Source of the DNA: Sporosarcina sp. 6E9
Lineage (GTDB): Bacteria > Bacillota > Bacilli > Bacillales_A > Planococcaceae
Assembly: GCF_017921835.1 (NCBI RefSeq)
Contig: NZ_JAGEMN010000001.1
Span: 1,853,874 to 1,917,873 of the forward strand
Reading direction: 5' to 3'
DNA: 64,000 nucleotides
Shown: piece after piece, positions 27,987 to 36,706 of the stretch
Layout: the number at the start of each line of letters is the position of its first letter
Position numbering within the stretch: the stretch's first letter is position 1
The notes under the pieces: generated by a model
Told to the model about the DNA's origin: nothing
What the model saw: the letters and a program-made list of their open reading frames with translations, nothing else
The model's database searches: none
Position numbers and translations under genes: made by a program

Positions 27987-28970
27987 TTAAACACGATTAA
28001 GTGTCACTGTTTTTTTCATTTCATTAGATAGATAAGCGGCTTTCACCACTTCTAGTGTACGTAAACCATCGATTCCAGTAATTGATGGCGTGCCATTAGA
28101 TTTAACACAGTCAATAAAATCCGCAATTAAACCAGCATCCATATCTTCTGACCATGGTAATTCCTCTATCTTCTCATCAACATCATTATAATAAAGCGAA
28201 TGTTGTTTGAAAGCGTCTACACTTAAATTTCCTTTTGTTCCAACGAAGTGCATCACAAAATTCCCCCAAGTCGGGTATGTTTTGGGTCTAGACCAGCTTG
28301 GATCAATAGAGACGATCATTCCAGATTCAAGCTCCAATGAAACCATGCCACAATCTTCAACATCTATATCATAAAATCTAGTGTCTAATTCGGCATACAC
28401 ACTTTTTACTTCATCTTTGAAAATCCAGCGAATCACATCCATAATATGAACAATATGATCGGTCGCTGATCCGCCGCCCGAAAGTTCCTGATCAATAAAC
28501 CATCCACCCGGCATTAAACCATGATTTGTCGCATTAATCGCAAGTACTTTGCCAATCGCACCTTCTTGAATCATTGTTCTTACATTTTCAATGGCAGGTG
28601 CAAATCGCACTGGATATGCAACTTGCAAAATCACTTCCGCTTCTTCGCAAGCTTTTATCATTGCTTCGGCGTCTTTTACTTCGGTTGCAAGTGGTTTTTC
28701 ACATAAAATATGTTTATTAGCTTGAGCTGCACTAATCACATGTTCTTTATGGTGTATATTTTCTGAGCAAATAACAACTGCTTTGATATCTGTTTCCAAA
28801 AATTCATCCAGATTAGCGATATATTGACAATTATATTTTTCCGCCATTTCTTTTCCTCTTACTTTGTCCTCATCCCAAATATAAGATAACTCTACATCGC
28901 TCCGATGTTGAAGTGTGTCTGCATAACTCAACGCATGCATATGCGCAAAACTAATCATCCCGATTTTCAT
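27987..28970 (-). CDS. Gfo/Idh/MocA-family oxidoreductase
   Basis: A 327-residue oxidoreductase. The dinucleotide site is atypical, GMISFAHMHALSYAD in place of GxGxxG. The EKP motif is intact (ILCEKPLATE), and the catalytic-region motif ATDHIVHIMDVIRW keeps Asp and His. GGGGG precedes the ATG, and the start overlaps the preceding Gfo/Idh gene by four bases, so the two products may form a pair. The glycosidase gene at 26242-27900 follows in the same direction. Substrate unknown. Confidence 0.88.
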   Translation of the reverse strand: MKIGMISFAHMHALSYADTLQHRSDVELSYIWDEDKVRGKEMAEKYNCQYIANLDEFLETDIKAVVICSENIHHKEHVISAAQANKHILCEKPLATEVKDAEAMIKACEEAEVILQVAYPVRFAPAIENVRTMIQEGAIGKVLAINATNHGLMPGGWFIDQELSGGGSATDHIVHIMDVIRWIFKDEVKSVYAELDTRFYDIDVEDCGMVSLELESGMIVSIDPSWSRPKTYPTWGNFVMHFVGTKGNLSVDAFKQHSLYYNDVDEKIEELPWSEDMDAGLIADFIDCVKSNGTPSITGIDGLRTLEVVKAAYLSNEMKKTVTLNRV

Positions 28971-29965
28971 ATCTTTTGTCCCCCTTCACTTAATACAACA
29001 GGCTGTCCCTCTTCCGCTGACTTCTTTGCAGCTTCAGCAATCCGGATTGCTGCTAATGCATCAGTAGCCAAAACAACAGGTTCTACTTTCCCAGTGAGAC
29101 AATCTAAAAAGTGCTCCAATTGGCGTGTATATGGATCTCTTCTCAGCATACTTTGGGGCCAATCTACGGAAGTTCCGTCATTGTGAACATCGAGGATTAC
29201 CGGATTTGTCTCGTCAAGATTATAAGTAATCATTCCTTTGTCTCCAGTCAGTTCGAAGGATGAGCGGAATTTTGTCTCAGCCCAAGACAATTCAACATGA
29301 ACGATTGTTCCATCAACCATTCTAATTGTTACAAGCCCATACTCCATTGCCCGTCCATTCGCTTCGGTGTGTTTTACATGTTTGGCCATCACGCGATGCA
29401 CATCCCCAAACGTTGATTGAATCCATTCAAATTCATGAACGCCCACATCAAGAAATAGACCGCCACTTCTCTTTTCATCTGAATACCACTCTCTACCGGC
29501 TGAAGGATAAGGAACACCTCTTGACATACGAATCACTCCGGGACGTCCAATTGCACCATTCTTTACTTGCTCTTTTGCATTTGCGTATTCCGGGAAGAAT
29601 CTTAGCGTATGGCTGACGAGTAGTTGAATGTTATTCTGCTCGCAAATAGCGATCATTTCTTCCGCTTCCTCGCTCGTTACGCCAAGTGGTTTCGCACAAA
29701 TAATATCTTTATGCGCTTCGGCAATTTGGGTTACAAACGATAAATGCGTGTCTGTTGGTGTACAAATATCAAAGGCGTCAACTTCTACCTCTGAAAGTAG
29801 TTCTTCAATACTTGTAAAAGTCCTCGCACCGTGCCGATTTCCAACAACTTTTAATCTTTCCGGATTACGGCCAATAACTCCAACAATTTCAACACCCTCG
29901 AGCTTCGACCAAATATTCAAATGTCTTTGTCCTATTTTTCCTACGCCTACAACTGCAATTTTCAC
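28967..29965 (-). CDS. Gfo/Idh/MocA-family oxidoreductase
   Basis: A 332-residue oxidoreductase with a normal NAD(P) motif (AVVGVGKIGQRH). The catalytic-Lys motif reads CAKPLGVT, with Ala instead of the usual Glu before Lys-Pro. The second motif is LDVGVHEFEW. A GTG start at 29965 is chosen because GAAGGG is about ten bases upstream; the ATG at 29974 is only one base from that site. Its stop overlaps the next Gfo/Idh gene by four bases. Possibly a heteromeric partner of that protein. Confidence 0.87.
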   Translation of the reverse strand: MKIAVVGVGKIGQRHLNIWSKLEGVEIVGVIGRNPERLKVVGNRHGARTFTSIEELLSEVEVDAFDICTPTDTHLSFVTQIAEAHKDIICAKPLGVTSEEAEEMIAICEQNNIQLLVSHTLRFFPEYANAKEQVKNGAIGRPGVIRMSRGVPYPSAGREWYSDEKRSGGLFLDVGVHEFEWIQSTFGDVHRVMAKHVKHTEANGRAMEYGLVTIRMVDGTIVHVELSWAETKFRSSFELTGDKGMITYNLDETNPVILDVHNDGTSVDWPQSMLRRDPYTRQLEHFLDCLTGKVEPVVLATDALAAIRIAEAAKKSAEEGQPVVLSEGGQKI

Positions 29966-30066
29966 CTTGATCATTCCCTTCGTTGTTCTTTCACATTAGA
30001 AAGTCTAGATAGTTTATTCCTACGTGCGAATATCTTAAGTCGATAATAATGTACATTTACAAAAGG

Positions 30067-30109
30067 AAAGGCATCATTCACTCATTTACTTGAGAGAACA
30101 ATGCCTTTT
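30067..30109 (-). terminator. weak terminator-like hairpin in a 321-base spacer
   Basis: AAAGGCAT (30067-30074) pairs with ATGCCTTT (30101-30108), the outer part of an imperfect hairpin between the TIM-barrel gene ending at 30287 and the Gfo/Idh gene starting at 29965. The rest of 29966-30286 shows no supported gene or clear promoter. Confidence 0.4.
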
Positions 30110-30286
30110 CACAGGATTTGTTGAAATATCGTGTTGACTATTTTCCCTTAGCACAAGGCAATAATCACTCTGTTCTGGACACTGTTTATTTTCCATTAAT
30201 TCTGCTTAGGTATAATTGCCTCCACTTTATATTATCAAGAGGACAACTAGGATTGACTGAACTCCATTTTTCAGCACTGAATTTAG

Positions 30287-31153
30287 TTAAATTTCATCCC
30301 ATAATCGGCGAACATTTGCCATACCTATTTTGGATGCTTGTTTACAGTCTTCCATCCCCTCAAATTCAACAGAAATATACCCATCGAACCCAGACCCTTT
30401 GACAATACGCATGACTTCTCTAATATCAATATCCCCATGCCCAACAATCGTGCCCCTTAAATAGTTTCCAGAAGCAGTTTGCATCCACCCTTCACCAGGA
30501 TTAAGTTTTGCAGGGCGATGGAAAAAGTCTTTGAAATGTACAATCGAAGCTAATTCAATATTATTTTTTGTCGCAACAACTGGATCCTCGTCTACACATA
30601 AAAAGTTACCTATGTCTAATGTTGTTTTAAAGTTTGGTCGGTCTACATGACTAACCAATGATTGAACCCTGTCACTTGCTTGAATATAGTACCCATGATT
30701 TTCCACGCTCGTTATGATACCGTACTGATTGGCATAATCAGCAATTTCCCTACAAGCTTCTATCAATTGGGGTAAATCCGCTTCGAATTGTTGGATTGTT
30801 GTTTCAGGGATTGGACGGGATGCAACGTCATGACGCATAAACTTAATGCCTAGTTGATTTGCAATGTCGACTTCTTTCTTGACGCGTACAATTTCTGCCT
30901 GATAATCCTCTTCGTTATCGGTAATAAAATTCGCACCAATTGCGTAGTTTGAAAGTTCAATCCCTACTTCATTAGCCTTTTCACGAACCTTATCTATTAA
31001 TGTTGGATCCTCTTCAAAGCTAAAACCAAGATTAGGAACAATCTCAATATGTTCCCCACCTTGATCTGCCACCCACTGGATTGCATCAATAATCGTCATT
31101 TCCTTACGATTGAATGCACCTAAAAGACTGTAAGAACTCAAACCAAGTTTCAT
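30287..31153 (-). CDS. sugar isomerase/epimerase TIM-barrel protein (AP-endonuclease-2 fold)
   Basis: A 288-residue protein of the xylose-isomerase-like TIM-barrel family (IolE/IolI/DgpB-like). Metal-ligand segments in order: SVENHGYYI, TTLDIGNFL, VHFKDFFH and SVEFEGMED. The ATG at 31153 has AAGGAG about ten bases upstream; 13 extra upstream codons lack a ribosome site. It follows the TIM-barrel gene at 31209-32177 by 55 bases. The family isomerises, epimerises or eliminates sugars, often after oxidation by a Gfo/Idh enzyme. Confidence 0.87.
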   Translation of the reverse strand: MKLGLSSYSLLGAFNRKEMTIIDAIQWVADQGGEHIEIVPNLGFSFEEDPTLIDKVREKANEVGIELSNYAIGANFITDNEEDYQAEIVRVKKEVDIANQLGIKFMRHDVASRPIPETTIQQFEADLPQLIEACREIADYANQYGIITSVENHGYYIQASDRVQSLVSHVDRPNFKTTLDIGNFLCVDEDPVVATKNNIELASIVHFKDFFHRPAKLNPGEGWMQTASGNYLRGTIVGHGDIDIREVMRIVKGSGFDGYISVEFEGMEDCKQASKIGMANVRRLWDEI

Positions 31154-31208
31154 ATATTTGTCTCCTTCCCTAACCTTATGAGCCTTCTTCACTTAAGTAA
31201 TTGCGATT

Positions 31209-32177
31209 TTATGCCCACCACATATCAGTAGGTTGTTCGTTAATTAATACCGATTTTAAGTTTGTAACCGCACGTGTAAACCCTTCATCAATAGACATTA
31301 ACGGATCTTCATGTTCGATACTCACAACATAGTCGTAACCATACGTGCGTAGTGCACTCATCATATCTGACCATTCTTGAATACTATGTCCACATCCTAC
31401 GGAACGGAACGTCCACGCACGTGATTGTACATCTCCGTAAGGTTGCATATCTGTCAAACCGTACATATTGACATTTTCTTGGTCAATATATGTATCTTTT
31501 GCATGGAAATGATGAATTGCATTTTCTTTTCCTAAAATCTTAATTGCAGCAACTGGGTCAATTCCTTGCCACCAAAGATGACTTGGATCTAGGTTCGCGC
31601 CAATCGCCGGTGAAGTTAACTCTCTCAATTTAAGCATCGTGTGCGGTGTGTGAACTAAAAATCCGCCATGCAATTCCAAACCGATTTTTACATCATTTTC
31701 CTCAGCGAGTTGTCCGATTTCTTTCCAATAAGGGACCAGTTTCTCTTGCCATTGCCACGTTAAAATATCACTATATTCTGTTGGCCAAGGTGTGATAGGC
31801 CAGTTTGGATATTTCGCTTCCTCATGATCTCCAGGTGTTCCAGAAAATGTGTTGACAACAGGGACGTCTAATAAGTTGGCTAACACGATTGTTTTTCTTA
31901 ATACATCATCAGAAGCTTTTGCAAATTCATGATCAGGCGAAACCGGATTTCCGTGACAGCTAAATGCACTGATTGTCAAACCACGTGAATGCACTTGTTC
32001 AAGATATTCTTCACGTTTCTTTTCACTTTCAAGTAACGCGTCTAAATCACAATGTGAGTTCCCCGGATAACCACCAGTACCAATTTCAACAGCTTGTAAA
32101 CCAGCTGCTTGAACATGATCGAGCATTTCTTCAAATGATTTTTCTGCAAATAATACTGTAAATACACCTAGTTTCAT
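31209..32177 (-). CDS. sugar isomerase/epimerase TIM-barrel protein, copy A
   Basis: A 322-residue TIM-barrel enzyme. Metal-site segments: GLELHGGF (Glu), NLDPSHLWWQG (Asp, His), HHFHAKD (His) and SIEHEDP (Glu). The ATG at 32177 has GGAGG nine bases upstream. It is about four-fifths identical by eye to the protein at 48606-49574, including an almost unchanged C-terminal half, and shares the unusual C-terminal PTDMWW tail. The two are clear recent paralogues. Operator-like TGAAATCGTTTACA lies 65 bases upstream of the start. Confidence 0.9.
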   Translation of the reverse strand: MKLGVFTVLFAEKSFEEMLDHVQAAGLQAVEIGTGGYPGNSHCDLDALLESEKKREEYLEQVHSRGLTISAFSCHGNPVSPDHEFAKASDDVLRKTIVLANLLDVPVVNTFSGTPGDHEEAKYPNWPITPWPTEYSDILTWQWQEKLVPYWKEIGQLAEENDVKIGLELHGGFLVHTPHTMLKLRELTSPAIGANLDPSHLWWQGIDPVAAIKILGKENAIHHFHAKDTYIDQENVNMYGLTDMQPYGDVQSRAWTFRSVGCGHSIQEWSDMMSALRTYGYDYVVSIEHEDPLMSIDEGFTRAVTNLKSVLINEQPTDMWWA

Positions 32178-32241
32178 AATTACTACCTCCATTTTTTTAA
32201 TTATCAAATATAACTCTATTATACTTCATTTTGTATACAAT

Positions 32242-32255
32242 TGAAATCGTTTACA
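32242..32255. promoter_or_regulatory. LacI-type operator upstream of TIM-barrel gene
   Basis: On the minus strand TGTAAACGATTTCA, matching 13 of 14 positions of the site TGTAAACGATTACA at 38985-38998. A 10-bp palindrome TTGTATACAA (32231-32240) adjoins it. The candidate binder is the LacI protein at 33712-34698. Confidence 0.55.
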
Positions 32256-32261
32256 TAACTT

Positions 32262-32302
32262 TTAAATAAAAACTGCTTACGCCAAAAGGGCAGTAAACAG
32301 TT
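32262..32302 (-). terminator. terminator after the Gfo/Idh gene
   Basis: On the minus strand AACTGTTTAC and GTAAGCAGTT form a 10-bp stem with one G-U pair, followed by TTTTATTTAAAA. Confidence 0.65.
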
Positions 32303-32310
32303 TAATTGAA

Positions 32311-33396
32311 TTATAGTTCTGGAAGCTGAACCTCGACTTCTCTTCCTTCCCTAGACGATCGAAATATCGCGTCAATAATTGCTTGGTTGACCAGAATTTC
32401 TTCTCCTGGAATAGGGGCTGGCTTACCTTCTTGAATGGCGACAACGAAATCACGTACTTTTTCATCAAAAATGTTAAGCGTATGCTCTTCTAAAGGTATG
32501 ATTGTTTCTGTTTGTTCTTTATCTGTGTCATGGAATATACTCATTGATCCTATGCCACCGTCCCAAACACCGCTCCATGGACCACTTCCAGCTGTTGTGA
32601 GCTTTAAGCCACCATCTTTACCAAGGAAAATCGTTGGTCCTAATGTATCCATATGCATTGCCCATGAGATTTTAAAGTTTAGAACGATACCACCTTCTAA
32701 GCGAATCATCGCGACCCCAAAGTCCTCTACTTCAAACTTTTCTGCTTCAGGATGATACTTTGAATTTGTACCAAAGTAATTTGATGTAAATGCCGAAACA
32801 GTTAGTGGTTTTGGATGGCCTAACGCATTTAAAGCAAGATCGAGCGAATACGTTCCAATATCAGCCATCGCGCCAACACCTGCCAACTGTTTACTGATAA
32901 ATGTTCCTCCCGGCATACCACGACGACGTCCGCCACCTACTTCTACATAGTATACGTCTCCAAGCTCCCCTGACTGAACAATCCTTTTTACATGTTGCAT
33001 ATTTGGATCATAGCGAGGTTGGAAACCTACAGATAGCATTTTACCTGTCTCATTCGCTACTTGTACCATTTCAATTCCTTGCTCAAGTGTAACCGCTAAA
33101 GGTTTTTCAACAAGCACATGTTTGCCAGCACGCAGAGCATCAATACTTGTTATATGATGGAATGCGTTTGGCGTACAAATACTTACACCATCTATATCTA
33201 GCTCAAGCATTTTCTTATGATCCTCAAACGCTAGTGCCCCCTCAATTCCCAATTCATCAATAAATTGTTGGGCTTTCCCAGGTACTACATCAGCTACGCC
33301 TACAATTTGAACACCTTCCATTGCCAAATAAGCATTTGCATGGCTTCCTGCAATTCCTCCGCCACCAATAATGCCAATTTTAATCACTTTTGTCAT
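32311..33396 (-). CDS. Gfo/Idh/MocA-family oxidoreductase
   Basis: A 361-residue oxidoreductase. NAD(P) motif GIIGGGGIAGSHA at the N-terminus; catalytic Lys in LVEKPLAVT; second motif ADIGTYSLDLAL, with Tyr in place of the frequent His. A Gly-rich segment, GGGRRRGMPGGTF, lies near residue 155. The ATG at 33396 has GGGGG eight bases upstream; the longer reading frame adds 16 unsupported residues. It is divergent from the LacI gene at 33712 and has its own terminator, so it is probably monocistronic. Confidence 0.88.
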   Translation of the reverse strand: MTKVIKIGIIGGGGIAGSHANAYLAMEGVQIVGVADVVPGKAQQFIDELGIEGALAFEDHKKMLELDIDGVSICTPNAFHHITSIDALRAGKHVLVEKPLAVTLEQGIEMVQVANETGKMLSVGFQPRYDPNMQHVKRIVQSGELGDVYYVEVGGGRRRGMPGGTFISKQLAGVGAMADIGTYSLDLALNALGHPKPLTVSAFTSNYFGTNSKYHPEAEKFEVEDFGVAMIRLEGGIVLNFKISWAMHMDTLGPTIFLGKDGGLKLTTAGSGPWSGVWDGGIGSMSIFHDTDKEQTETIIPLEEHTLNIFDEKVRDFVVAIQEGKPAPIPGEEILVNQAIIDAIFRSSREGREVEVQLPEL

Positions 33397-33676
33397 GCCT
33401 GATTCCCCCATATTAAAATGCATAGTTTTTAGTTGTATTTGCATTTTTAGTTTACTTCTACCGTATTTTAAAGTCCAGTAGAAGCCCGATTTTTATTAAA
33501 TTCATTTAAAAAGTATTATTTTAATTGTTTTTTTAGATAAATCCAACATTTTTTATTTTTATTCTATATAATTGAAGTAGGGTATCAATTTAAAATACTA
33601 ACCTCTTTTTGTGAGGGCTTTCATTTGTTTTACATGTCTTCATAAAGCACAATATATGTTTTTTATCCACTTATAA

Positions 33677-33690
33677 TGTAATCGATTACT
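33677..33690. promoter_or_regulatory. palindromic LacI-type operator in the 33397-33711 divergent spacer
   Basis: TGTAATCGATTACT contains the perfect 12-bp palindrome GTAATCGATTAC and shares the CGATTACA half with the sites at 32242, 38985 and 43630. It lies 22 bases before the LacI start, next to TATAAT-like TTATAATG, consistent with autoregulation. The rest of the 315-base spacer is AT-rich and holds no gene. Confidence 0.6.
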
Positions 33691-33711
33691 ATAAAGAAAT
33701 GAGTTGATGCT

Positions 33712-34698
33712 ATGTCCGCCACGATACAAGAAGTTGCTAAAAAATCGGGGGTCTCCGTCGCTACGGTTTCACGGGTCATTAATAATCCAAGCCTTGTAAG
33801 AGAAGCAACCAGGGTAAAAGTACAAAGAATCATTGAAGAACTAAACTATGAACCGAGCGTACTTGGACGTAATTTACGTACTGCTAAAAGTAGACTACTC
33901 TTGACGCTCATTCCAAGTATATCCAACCCGTTTTATATTGAAATCATTAATGGAATCGAAAATGCTGCAATCGAGCAAGGATATAATATCCTTCTATGTG
34001 AAACAGGTTCAAATCCTATTAAAGAGAACATTTATTTTAATCTACTTAAAAGTCAACTAGCAGATGGCATTATTTCAATGGATCCAACCGTTGACAGAAC
34101 TAAACTACTTGAGCTTGCAGATAGGTATCCCGTCGTACAATGTAGTGAGTACGATGAAGGGGGTAATATCTCATATGTATCCATCGATAATGAACTGGCT
34201 GCTTACCATGCAGTGCGTTATTTAATTAAAATCGGACATAAAAAAATTGCCCTGCTTAATTCGCATAATAAATTTTTATATGCCCGGCAACGTCGTCAAG
34301 GCTTTGAAAAAGCTTTGAATGAATCTAATTTAACGGTGAATACTGACTGGATATACAATACGGATAATTTAGGATTTGAACATGGCCAACGAGCAATGCG
34401 CCACCTGCTTTCACTCCCTGATAAGCCGACTGCTATTTTTGCAGTCTCTGACATTCTTGCGATTGGCGCACTAAAGGAAATTAATAGTAGAGGATTACAC
34501 GTTCCGGATGACATCGCCCTCATTGGTTTTGATAAAATTAGTTTTTCCAACATGACCCATCCAACATTGACGACAATCTCTCAACCAGGGTATGAAATGG
34601 GCTTCACATCAGCAAAAATGCTCATCGATAAAATTAAAGGTGTTGAGGTGGATAGTGTTTTATTAGACCATGAATTAATCATTCGTGATTCAACATAA
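33712..34698 (+). CDS. LacI-family transcriptional regulator
   Basis: A 328-residue repressor-type protein. DNA-binding domain IQEVAKKSGVSVATVSRVINNPSLV at residues 4-28, hinge, then ligand-binding domain with LLTLIPSISNPFYIEIINGIE and a C-terminal PDDIALIGFDKISFSNMTHPTLTTISQP. It is the only plus-strand gene between 19.7 and 64 kb, in the middle of the oxidoreductase cluster. It is flanked by related CGATTACA operators, making it the likely regulator of this block and of the importer at 39.9-43.5 kb. Confidence 0.93.
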   Translation: MSATIQEVAKKSGVSVATVSRVINNPSLVREATRVKVQRIIEELNYEPSVLGRNLRTAKSRLLLTLIPSISNPFYIEIINGIENAAIEQGYNILLCETGSNPIKENIYFNLLKSQLADGIISMDPTVDRTKLLELADRYPVVQCSEYDEGGNISYVSIDNELAAYHAVRYLIKIGHKKIALLNSHNKFLYARQRRQGFEKALNESNLTVNTDWIYNTDNLGFEHGQRAMRHLLSLPDKPTAIFAVSDILAIGALKEINSRGLHVPDDIALIGFDKISFSNMTHPTLTTISQPGYEMGFTSAKMLIDKIKGVEVDSVLLDHELIIRDST

Positions 34699-34700
34699 TA

Positions 34701-34742
34701 AAAAATGCTGAGAAAGTAGATTCCTTCTTTCTCAGCATTTTT
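34701..34742. terminator. bidirectional terminator
   Basis: A perfect 16-bp stem AAAAATGCTGAGAAAG / CTTTCTCAGCATTTTT with a 10-base loop and A/T-rich flanks on both sides, between the convergent LacI and TIM-barrel genes. Confidence 0.88.
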
Positions 34743-34747
34743 CATGT

Positions 34748-35506
34748 TTAAACTGACTCAATAATTTCCTTTAATGCTTTAGCGTTCTGTGCAGCACTCT
34801 CTACTGGATCTCCCGTAAAATCTTCTTGTTCTACAACAAACCAGTCCACTTGATGATCATTACCAGTTCTGATTAAACGGGCAATATCAATCGTTCCTGT
34901 ACCAAGTTCTGTAGAAACCGGATTCCCCTGAACTAATTTGAGGTCTTTTATGTGTAAAGAAACACATCGGTCTGCATTTTTCTTAATAATCTCGACAGGA
35001 TCATAGCCCGCGTTCGTCGCCCAAAAACAATCTAATTCCATTTTGACATACTGTGGATTCGTATTTTCATACAGGATATCAAAACCAGTCTTCCCGTCAT
35101 GTAAATCAAATTCAAAGGCATGGTTATGATAACCAAACGCAAATCCTTCTTTAGATAATCTTTCGCCTACACTGTTGAATAATTCAGCTGTTCTTTTATA
35201 ATCATCAGCCGTCGTCCGCATATCATCTGCTAGCCATGGACAAATTAGTAGACGGTTGCCTATCGTATTGTGATAAATGAGCAACTCATCTAAATCACCT
35301 TGTAAATCTTCAATTGGAACATGTGCACCTGCTGCCTTAATACCAAGTTCATCCATTTTAGCTTTTACTTCATTTGCAGTATGATTAAAGAACCCAGCGA
35401 ATTGAACACCTTCATACCCCATCTCAGCAACTTGTTCCAGTGTACCTAAAAAATCTTTCTCAGCAGCTTCTTTAATCGAATATAATTGTAGTCCTAATTT
35501 CCCCAT
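34748..35506 (-). CDS. sugar isomerase/epimerase TIM-barrel protein (IolE-like)
   Basis: A 252-residue TIM-barrel protein starting MGKLGLQLYSIKEAAEKDF. Metal-site segments: FGYHNHAFEF, KMELDCFWA, SLHIKDLK and VVEQEDF. The ATG at 35506 has GGGGG ten bases upstream; the longer frame overlaps the upstream gene without a ribosome site. It follows the Gfo/Idh gene at 35529 by 22 bases, so the pair is co-transcribed, the arrangement seen for oxidation-then-elimination or epimerisation of sugars. It is related to 58676-59440. Confidence 0.88.
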   Translation of the reverse strand: MGKLGLQLYSIKEAAEKDFLGTLEQVAEMGYEGVQFAGFFNHTANEVKAKMDELGIKAAGAHVPIEDLQGDLDELLIYHNTIGNRLLICPWLADDMRTTADDYKRTAELFNSVGERLSKEGFAFGYHNHAFEFDLHDGKTGFDILYENTNPQYVKMELDCFWATNAGYDPVEIIKKNADRCVSLHIKDLKLVQGNPVSTELGTGTIDIARLIRTGNDHQVDWFVVEQEDFTGDPVESAAQNAKALKEIIESV

Positions 35507-35528
35507 TACTTTTCTTCCCCCTTCTTTA

Positions 35529-36581
35529 TTATAAATACACTTCTTTTCCGGTTTTCGCGGACTCATAAATCGCATTTAACATTTTCATAACTTCAACACC
35601 ATCAGCAATCGGCGCGATTGATTCTTCACCTGATTGACAGCAGTCCACAAAATGATTGATTTCATTTGCAAATGATTTTGCGAAGTCGAAACCCAATGAA
35701 TCAATTTGAGGCGCAATATTTAAAATTGTATTATGTTTTTCTGTAACAAGTGCCAATGCTGGCTCAATTTCTGCGCCGCCTTTGTCACCAAATAACTTCA
35801 CTGATGTTTCATCTTCTTTTGCATGTAGCGCGTAGCTCACGTCAACATAGAGTGATGCACCATTTTCAAAACGAATGAGTGCATTTGTTAGATCTTCCAC
35901 ATCATTTAGCGTCGGATCATAATCTGCCGCTTGATAAAAACTTAGATTTTCAACGTTGTTACGGTTACCCAGTTTACGATATGTATTTCCGCTTACTGAC
36001 ACCGGACGTGGTTTCCCCATTAAATACCAAGCAATATCAATGACATGTACACCCAGATCAATAAGTGGGCCTCCACCGGATTTCGTTTGATCACTAAACC
36101 AACCACCAGGATTGCCCAGACGTCTTAAGTAAGATACTTTTGAATAATAGATATTACCAAGCTCATCATTATCGATAAATTGCTTCAAGATTTTCGCATT
36201 ATCAGCGTGACGCCTCACAAAGCCAACTTGAACAAGTTTCCCTGACTTTTTAGCCACCTCTTCAACCATAAGCGCTTCCTCAACTGTCATACTCACTGGT
36301 TTTTCGACTAGGACATGCTTACCAGCCTGTAGTGCTGCAACAGCAATCTCCGCATGACTATTATTCCATGTACAAATACTAACTGCGTCGATCTCTGGAT
36401 TTTCCAAGAGTTCCTGGTGGCTAGTATACAATTGGTCAACACCAAATAACTTTCCTTTTTCAGCAAGACGTCCTTCATGAATATCACAGAATGCGACCAG
36501 TTCTACTTCCTTATTATTTAAATAAGAAGTGATGTGCATCTCTGAAATTGATCCGACTCCAATAACGCCAACTTTTAACAT
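35529..36581 (-). CDS. Gfo/Idh/MocA-family oxidoreductase
   Basis: A 350-residue oxidoreductase with intact motifs: NAD(P) site GVIGVGSISEMH, catalytic Lys in LVEKPVSMT, and PLIDLGVHVIDIAW with the catalytic Asp/His pair near residue 180. An LGNPGGWFSDQTKSGGG substrate-loop segment precedes the last motif. GGAGAGG precedes the ATG. Paired with the TIM-barrel gene immediately downstream. Confidence 0.9.
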   Translation of the reverse strand: MLKVGVIGVGSISEMHITSYLNNKEVELVAFCDIHEGRLAEKGKLFGVDQLYTSHQELLENPEIDAVSICTWNNSHAEIAVAALQAGKHVLVEKPVSMTVEEALMVEEVAKKSGKLVQVGFVRRHADNAKILKQFIDNDELGNIYYSKVSYLRRLGNPGGWFSDQTKSGGGPLIDLGVHVIDIAWYLMGKPRPVSVSGNTYRKLGNRNNVENLSFYQAADYDPTLNDVEDLTNALIRFENGASLYVDVSYALHAKEDETSVKLFGDKGGAEIEPALALVTEKHNTILNIAPQIDSLGFDFAKSFANEINHFVDCCQSGEESIAPIADGVEVMKMLNAIYESAKTGKEVYL

Positions 36582-36618
36582 TCGAACCTCTCCTTTAGTT
36601 TAGTGTAAAAATGAATAG

Positions 36619-36666
36619 GACCAGCAACATCCTTATAAACATAGTTTATAATCAATTTTGCTGGTC
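36619..36666 (-). terminator. hairpin with nested palindrome between two Gfo/Idh genes
   Basis: GACCAGCAA and TTGCTGGTC are 9-bp arms; nested inside is TTATAAAC-ATA-GTTTATAA. There is no T-run directly after the stem. It may terminate transcription of the gene ending at 36707, or be an operator for the gene at 35529-36581. Confidence 0.45.
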
Positions 36667-36706
36667 AATTGGTCCAAAATAATTTCCCGATAATGTTCCG
36701 TCTACC

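Noticed and set aside
30118-30402. Plus-strand frame of 94 codons in the spacer after the TIM-barrel gene
   Set aside because: It starts in a spacer without promoter or ribosome site and runs into the antisense of a supported gene; I also looked for a transposase remnant and could not support one.
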